Shown here: piece after piece, positions 61,101 to 64,000 of the stretch | How the letters are laid out: every line of letters begins with the position of its first letter | How positions within the stretch are numbered: the stretch's first letter is position 1 | From: Deferribacteres bacterium | Lineage (GTDB): Bacteria; Zhuqueibacterota; Zhuqueibacteria; Zhuqueibacterales; Geothermadaptataceae | Assembly: GCA_020633675.1 (NCBI GenBank) | Contig: JACKDE010000003.1 | Coordinates: 372,001-436,000, forward strand | Direction: 5' to 3' | DNA: 64,000 nucleotides | Translations under genes and position numbers: made by a program | The notes under the pieces: generated by a model | Databases searched by the model: none | Seen by the model: the letters and a program-made list of their open reading frames with translations, nothing else | Told to the model about the DNA's origin: nothing

Positions 61101-61254
61101 TCAGGCAGCGCTTGCGCGCTCGGTGATGGGTGGACTCACTTTTTCCACGCTCATTACCCTGGTGCTGATTCCTGTGACGTATGTCTCAATTCATGGCTTT
61201 CTGCAAAAACGCAGAGAGGCTGCGCTTGAGCACGCTGAACCTGCAAAAGCTTAG
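58150..61254 (+). CDS. RND efflux permease (HAE-1-like)
   Basis: A 1034-aa inner-membrane pump with the usual two repeats of six helices and two large periplasmic loops. It opens with ISVKRPIATTMAFLIIIVVG. The proton-relay helix reads LIVDNAIVVLENIV, so Asp398-Asn399 stands where AcrB has two Asp, a common variant in FCB-type pumps. The second half has MGIVMLIGIVVNNAIVLVDY. It exports drugs, bile acids or other amphiphiles by proton antiport together with the upstream adaptor. A strong terminator follows at 61296-61326. Confidence 0.94.
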   Translation: MNITKISVKRPIATTMAFLIIIVVGIMGLRFLPIDLLPPIEYPRLSIRTVYPNVGPEEIENLITDRVENAVASVPNIEQIRSSSQEGSSNVTLEFAQGTNIDEAANDVRAAIDRIRDDFPPEVESPRLRKFDPDNFPVVILGARSTHNMEELTRLLEREISQRFEQIPGVGSVDVWGGIYREIQVQLKRDRLASSQLSANDVREALQRENVTLPGGDLREGVSDMYVRTRGEYQSVDQIANTIIKMVDGTPIRVRDVAEVVDGYQDIGRLVLVDEQPMVRLGVRKQSGANTVAVAEAARAVMEEIDRERDDLDLLMIIDQSEFIQNSIDNVKQSALWGGLLAIFVLYLFLRNGSTTFIIALSIPISLIATFGLLYFNDLTLNQMSFGGLALGIGLIVDNAIVVLENIVRQRENKLAPEESALVGTRQVTGAIIASTLTTSVIFMPVVFMQTISGMLFKELALVVVFSLLCSLLVALTLVPMLGNRFMKMSVGNGKANGNNRQSRFLAWFQRLENSYSRLLERALQHRKLVFAATFGLLVLTFLLWPLLPIELAPQTDADEISVDLEMAQGTNIAVVYKYLQQLDHIVRSVTPMDQVEHFSTEIRPGDAEVEIALRGADERTIDSFVLADKIRKEVSGQIPGAELRVSAQSGLWMLRRLFGSGGDEAIQLELRGYDLALANQISEEIRAIIALDPDVVDVRVRRREGRPEQNLIIDREKVANLGLSVDQIARVVQTNVGGSRAGSFREGGEEYPIMVRLQPDDRLSTLDLGNVSLRTGAGQIVPVSAVVSSERRRSPTEIDRIDGQRVTYITANLKSGAALGDVVERLQGTLRNFPMPRGYALVFSGEYEEQQKAQFDFMLSIIMALVLIYMVMAAQFERFLDPLIVMVSVPLAFIGVVPTLLITGTSLNMQSLMGIVMLIGIVVNNAIVLVDYINLMRREKNLDIEEAVLQSGRLRLRPILMTSCTTILGMLPLAFGTGAGGEIQAALARSVMGGLTFSTLITLVLIPVTYVSIHGFLQKRREAALEHAEPAKA

Positions 61255-61295
61255 CAGTTGGCAAGCCTTTTTGGATGATATGCCCGTTTCATGTT

Positions 61296-61326
61296 CGCCC
61301 TGTCAATCGGCAGGGCGATTTTTTTT
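61296..61326 (+). terminator. Rho-independent terminator of the RND operon
   Basis: CGCCCTG (61296-61302) and CAGGGCG (61311-61317) form a 7-bp GC-rich stem with an 8-nt loop, followed by A and eight T (61319-61326). It lies 42 bases after the permease stop, in the right direction. Confidence 0.88.
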
Positions 61327-61613
61327 GTGCCTTGCCTCAGGCTTGGCAGATTTTGCTTGCATCTATTTCCTTCTGCGCTCTAATTGAAATCTATTTGCAA
61401 GCATCCAATGAACTTGGTTCAGATTTTTTCTTTATTAATTGCAATTTATTGTTTTATAAAAACTTGCACCAATTTCTAAAAAAGAGCTTTCCGGGAAGGC
61501 AAACCGGATCTTCTTCAGCCAGATTCTTAATATGATCCATTAACAAATCCAGCAGCACAGCATTTCATGGTAGATTATCTTGCTCAAACACATCAAATAA
61601 ATTAATTTCAGCA
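61327..61613. other. AT-rich intergenic region upstream of cytochrome gene
   Basis: With the terminator, the whole gap from 61255 to 61613 is 359 bases. The stretch after the terminator is AT-rich and should hold the promoter for the multihaem cytochrome gene. No ribosome site of note is seen before the ATG at 61614, and no other feature was recognised. Confidence 0.4.
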
Positions 61614-64000
61614 ATGAGAACAAATCAATCCAAAGCGTATCAGCGCCCTCGCCTAAAATCTCTGCTCTCCCCATGGCTAAAAAAAATGCTGGCTGTCACA
61701 CTGGCGCTTTCCGTCTTTATGCTCGGCAACACGATATATCTACTGCTCAATCGCCTTGCCGATGCGCTTGGCCTGGAATTTTTTGCTATTGGCGAGACCA
61801 GTTTGCCAGCCCTTTTCCAGACGATGGTTTTGACACACACCGGCGTCGGCTTGCTTCTGGCTTTCATCATGTTGGTGTTTATGGCTTTGCACCTGCCAAA
61901 AGTGTGGAAACGTAAAGAAACCGGCAGCATTTTGAGCGGCATCGGCTTTATGGTTGTCGCAATGGCGCTGGCCATTACCGGCCTGTTTATTCTGACAGCC
62001 GCAGCCAGCCGTAACAATTCCTGGGCCTGGTGGGCACATGTTCTGTTCGCATTGCTGGTGGTTGGCGGCTATGTCCTCCACCGTGTAGTCAGCTATGTGC
62101 GGCCCAAGCCGCAGGAATACCGTTTTTTTTCGATGGCAGTTGGCGCAGCTGTGCTGGCACTGGTCCTGATGCACACCTTCAGCAACCGCGACATCATACT
62201 CACCGAGGAAGCCCAAATCGCACGTCACCAGAGACTGCAGGAAGGCCCGGGCGGCAAATATCGCGATGTCGGCAAATTTGTGATGCCACCTTTTGAACAA
62301 GATGGCTTCATTCCGGCTGGGTTTGTCCCGCCGACAAGCCCGTTTTTTCCGTCTGCCGCTACCACCACTTCCGGCGGCTACCTGCCCTCTCGTATCATCA
62401 CGCGCGGCGAATTTGACGAAGCTGAAACCATTGCACAGGAAGTCGCTGAATTTGGTTATGTGAAAGAAACGCAAATCGGAGCAGAAAATTGCAGCCGCTG
62501 CCACCAGGATATTGTCTATCAATGGTCGAAATCTGCGCATCGCTTTTCATCGTTCAACAATCCCTTTTATGAAGCGACCATCAATGACATGCGTGAAAAT
62601 TCCATCGAATCCAATCAATGGCTCGATGCGCATGTCGCTGCATTTCCGGAAATGCGGGACAATGTCGGCAAGGCAAAAAGCAAGTGGTGCAGCGCCTGCC
62701 ACGATCCTGCCCTCATGCTCGCCGGCAAAATGAACACAGAAGTCGATCGCAGCAAAGTTGAGGCGCAGGCAGGCCTGACTTGTCTGGCATGCCATGCGAT
62801 CGACAAAATCCACAATTTGACCGGCAACGGCAACTACAACATCGCCGATGAGCAGGAAGATCCATACCTGTTCGCCGATGCCGGCAATGGCACAATGGGC
62901 GCTTTTTTGCATGATGCGGCATTAAAAGCCAAGCCGACAGTGCACATGCGTCAAATGATGAAACCATTTTTTCAGGCCAGTGAATTTTGTGCGACTTGTC
63001 ACAAAGTCAGTCTGCCGGAAACCATCAACAATTATCGCTGGTTGCGAGGGCAGAACGAATACGATAATTGGCATGATAGCGGCGTTTCCATGAATGCCTC
63101 GCGCACTTTTTATTTACCGCCGGCCGAGCGCCAGTGTCAGAATTGCCACATGCCGCTCGAACCAGCTCCACTCGGCGACGTGGCTGCGAAAAATGGCTTT
63201 GTGCGTAGCCATCGCTTTGCGGCGGTCAATACGGCCCTGCCTTTTATTCGCGGCGACGAAGAAATGCTGCAATGGACGACCAATTTTCTGCAGAACGAAA
63301 AGCTCAGCGTTGATATTTTTGCCGTTAAAAGTGAACGCGCGCAGCAACCTGTCATGGCGCTCGATCACGCCCACCCGCAGCTGCCGGCAGGCGAGCGGCT
63401 CACCATCGATGTCGTGGTGCGCAACAAAGGTGTCGGCCACACTTTTCCCGGTGGAACCAACGACTCCAACGAAGGCTGGCTGGAAGTTACCCTCAGCGAT
63501 CCTTCCGGCAAGCACATCGCCATCAGTGGCTTTCTCGATGAGAAGGGCCACATCGATCCGATGGCGCATACTTTTAAAGCCGTCATTCTCGATAAAAATG
63601 GCAAGCCGATACACCGCCGCAACGCACAGGACATCCACGTTACGGCCTATGCCAACGTCATCGGCCCGGGCACGGCCGATATCGCGCACTACGAATTTGA
63701 GCTGCCGCGCGAATTCATCGGCCAGAGACTTCACATCAAAGCACGTTTGCTGTGGCGCAAATTCGACCGCAAGTATACCGAATTTGCTTTTCAAAAAAAT
63801 CCGGCTGGTTTCGCTGCGTTCGATGCCATACCTGAGCTGCCGATCACAGAAATAGCCAGCGATTCGGTCGGGTTTGAAGTCATTTCCGGCAAAGAAATCC
63901 GCGTGGGGCAGGACGCACCGATTGCTCCGGCATATTGGATGCGCTTCAATGACTACGGTATCGGATTGCTTCTGGAAGGCGACACCCGTGGCGCGGCGCA
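61614..64000 (+). CDS. Membrane-anchored multihaem cytochrome c (3' end outside window)
   Basis: An open frame of 795 codons from ATG 61614 that runs off the window. The N-terminal ~190 residues contain five hydrophobic helices with several His in or near them (MVLTHTGVG, WWAHVLFA, VVGGYVLHRVV, LVLMHTF), which could ligate b-type haems. The soluble part then has five Cys-x2-Cys-His sites: CSRCH (293), CSACH (359), CLACH (390), CATCH (459) and CQNCH (508). A beta domain follows (RLTIDVVVRNKGVGHTFPGG), and YWMRFNDYGIGLLLEGDTRG near the end looks like the start of TPR repeats. It probably moves electrons between quinones and periplasmic partners. Confidence 0.9.
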   Translation, partial: MRTNQSKAYQRPRLKSLLSPWLKKMLAVTLALSVFMLGNTIYLLLNRLADALGLEFFAIGETSLPALFQTMVLTHTGVGLLLAFIMLVFMALHLPKVWKRKETGSILSGIGFMVVAMALAITGLFILTAAASRNNSWAWWAHVLFALLVVGGYVLHRVVSYVRPKPQEYRFFSMAVGAAVLALVLMHTFSNRDIILTEEAQIARHQRLQEGPGGKYRDVGKFVMPPFEQDGFIPAGFVPPTSPFFPSAATTTSGGYLPSRIITRGEFDEAETIAQEVAEFGYVKETQIGAENCSRCHQDIVYQWSKSAHRFSSFNNPFYEATINDMRENSIESNQWLDAHVAAFPEMRDNVGKAKSKWCSACHDPALMLAGKMNTEVDRSKVEAQAGLTCLACHAIDKIHNLTGNGNYNIADEQEDPYLFADAGNGTMGAFLHDAALKAKPTVHMRQMMKPFFQASEFCATCHKVSLPETINNYRWLRGQNEYDNWHDSGVSMNASRTFYLPPAERQCQNCHMPLEPAPLGDVAAKNGFVRSHRFAAVNTALPFIRGDEEMLQWTTNFLQNEKLSVDIFAVKSERAQQPVMALDHAHPQLPAGERLTIDVVVRNKGVGHTFPGGTNDSNEGWLEVTLSDPSGKHIAISGFLDEKGHIDPMAHTFKAVILDKNGKPIHRRNAQDIHVTAYANVIGPGTADIAHYEFELPREFIGQRLHIKARLLWRKFDRKYTEFAFQKNPAGFAAFDAIPELPITEIASDSVGFEVISGKEIRVGQDAPIAPAYWMRFNDYGIGLLLEGDTRGAA

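Noticed and set aside
1..64000. CRISPR arrays, tRNA or rRNA genes
   Set aside because: No regularly spaced direct repeats and no cloverleaf or rRNA-like segments were seen on reading. Short tRNA genes could still be missed without a covariance search.

Overview
The window comes from a Gram-negative-type bacterium, most likely of the FCB group, in the Calditrichota/KSB1 neighbourhood (inference). The best evidence is the CotH-type protein at 39701-42094, which ends in a type IX-secretion-like sorting domain with the NYPNPFNPST signature common in that group. Many predicted lipoproteins, a Wzi-like outer-membrane barrel and an RND efflux pump also point to a diderm. The DNA is mostly GC-rich, with one clearly AT-rich island at about 30.9-33.1 kb. 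No rRNA, tRNA, CRISPR array or transposase was found.

Region 1 (1-13258) is a catabolic cluster for uronate-containing polysaccharide. It holds a uronate-dehydrogenase-like epimerase (5' truncated), two MDR dehydrogenases, a secreted heparinase II/III-like lyase, a six-hairpin glycosidase, an Asp-box propeller protein, an unrecognised secreted 611-aa protein, an RraA-type aldolase candidate, a glucarate-dehydratase-like enolase and an SDR. Together these suggest depolymerisation followed by oxidation of uronate to aldarate, dehydration, and aldol cleavage to pyruvate.

Region 2 (13.3-30.9 kb) is mixed housekeeping and envelope genes: ankyrin protein, Wzi-like barrel, radical SAM/SPASM enzyme, a PAS-rich membrane histidine kinase, deoxynucleoside kinase, GNAT, lipoproteins (one a HEAT-cyclophilin fusion), an EEP-family hydrolase, a flavin monooxygenase-like protein and a secreted BNR-GH105 fusion.

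Region 3 (30.9-35.4 kb) holds an abutting FRG-domain/DUF262 gene pair in AT-rich DNA, followed by an MrfA-like helicase. The gene pair is the best candidate here for an uncharacterised (possibly defence) system.

Region 4 (35.8-47.3 kb) is a phenylacetyl-CoA epoxidase (paa) cluster with unusual architecture: aldehyde dehydrogenase, enoyl-CoA hydratase, PaaA, an intervening MITE-like element plus a T9SS-type CotH gene, then a PaaD split into two genes, two PaaB-like genes, PaaC, a PaaG-like isomerase, an unknown protein, a phospholipid-methyltransferase-like protein and a 3-hydroxyacyl-CoA dehydrogenase.

Region 5 (47.3-64 kb) holds an NfeD/stomatin pair, a Tat-type lytic transglycosylase, an M1 aminopeptidase, an M24 peptidase, a TrmB-like methyltransferase, an isoaspartyl peptidase, a DMT-family membrane protein, an RND pump (adaptor plus permease, ending in a clear terminator) and the 5' part of a membrane-anchored multihaem cytochrome c that runs off the window.

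Palindromic intergenic repeats of several families are scattered through the window. One has inserted inside the signal-peptide region of the Wzi-like gene, apparently with a 9-bp duplication and a switch of start codon. Another is a 123-bp MITE-like element with an 8-bp duplication that includes the paaA stop codon.
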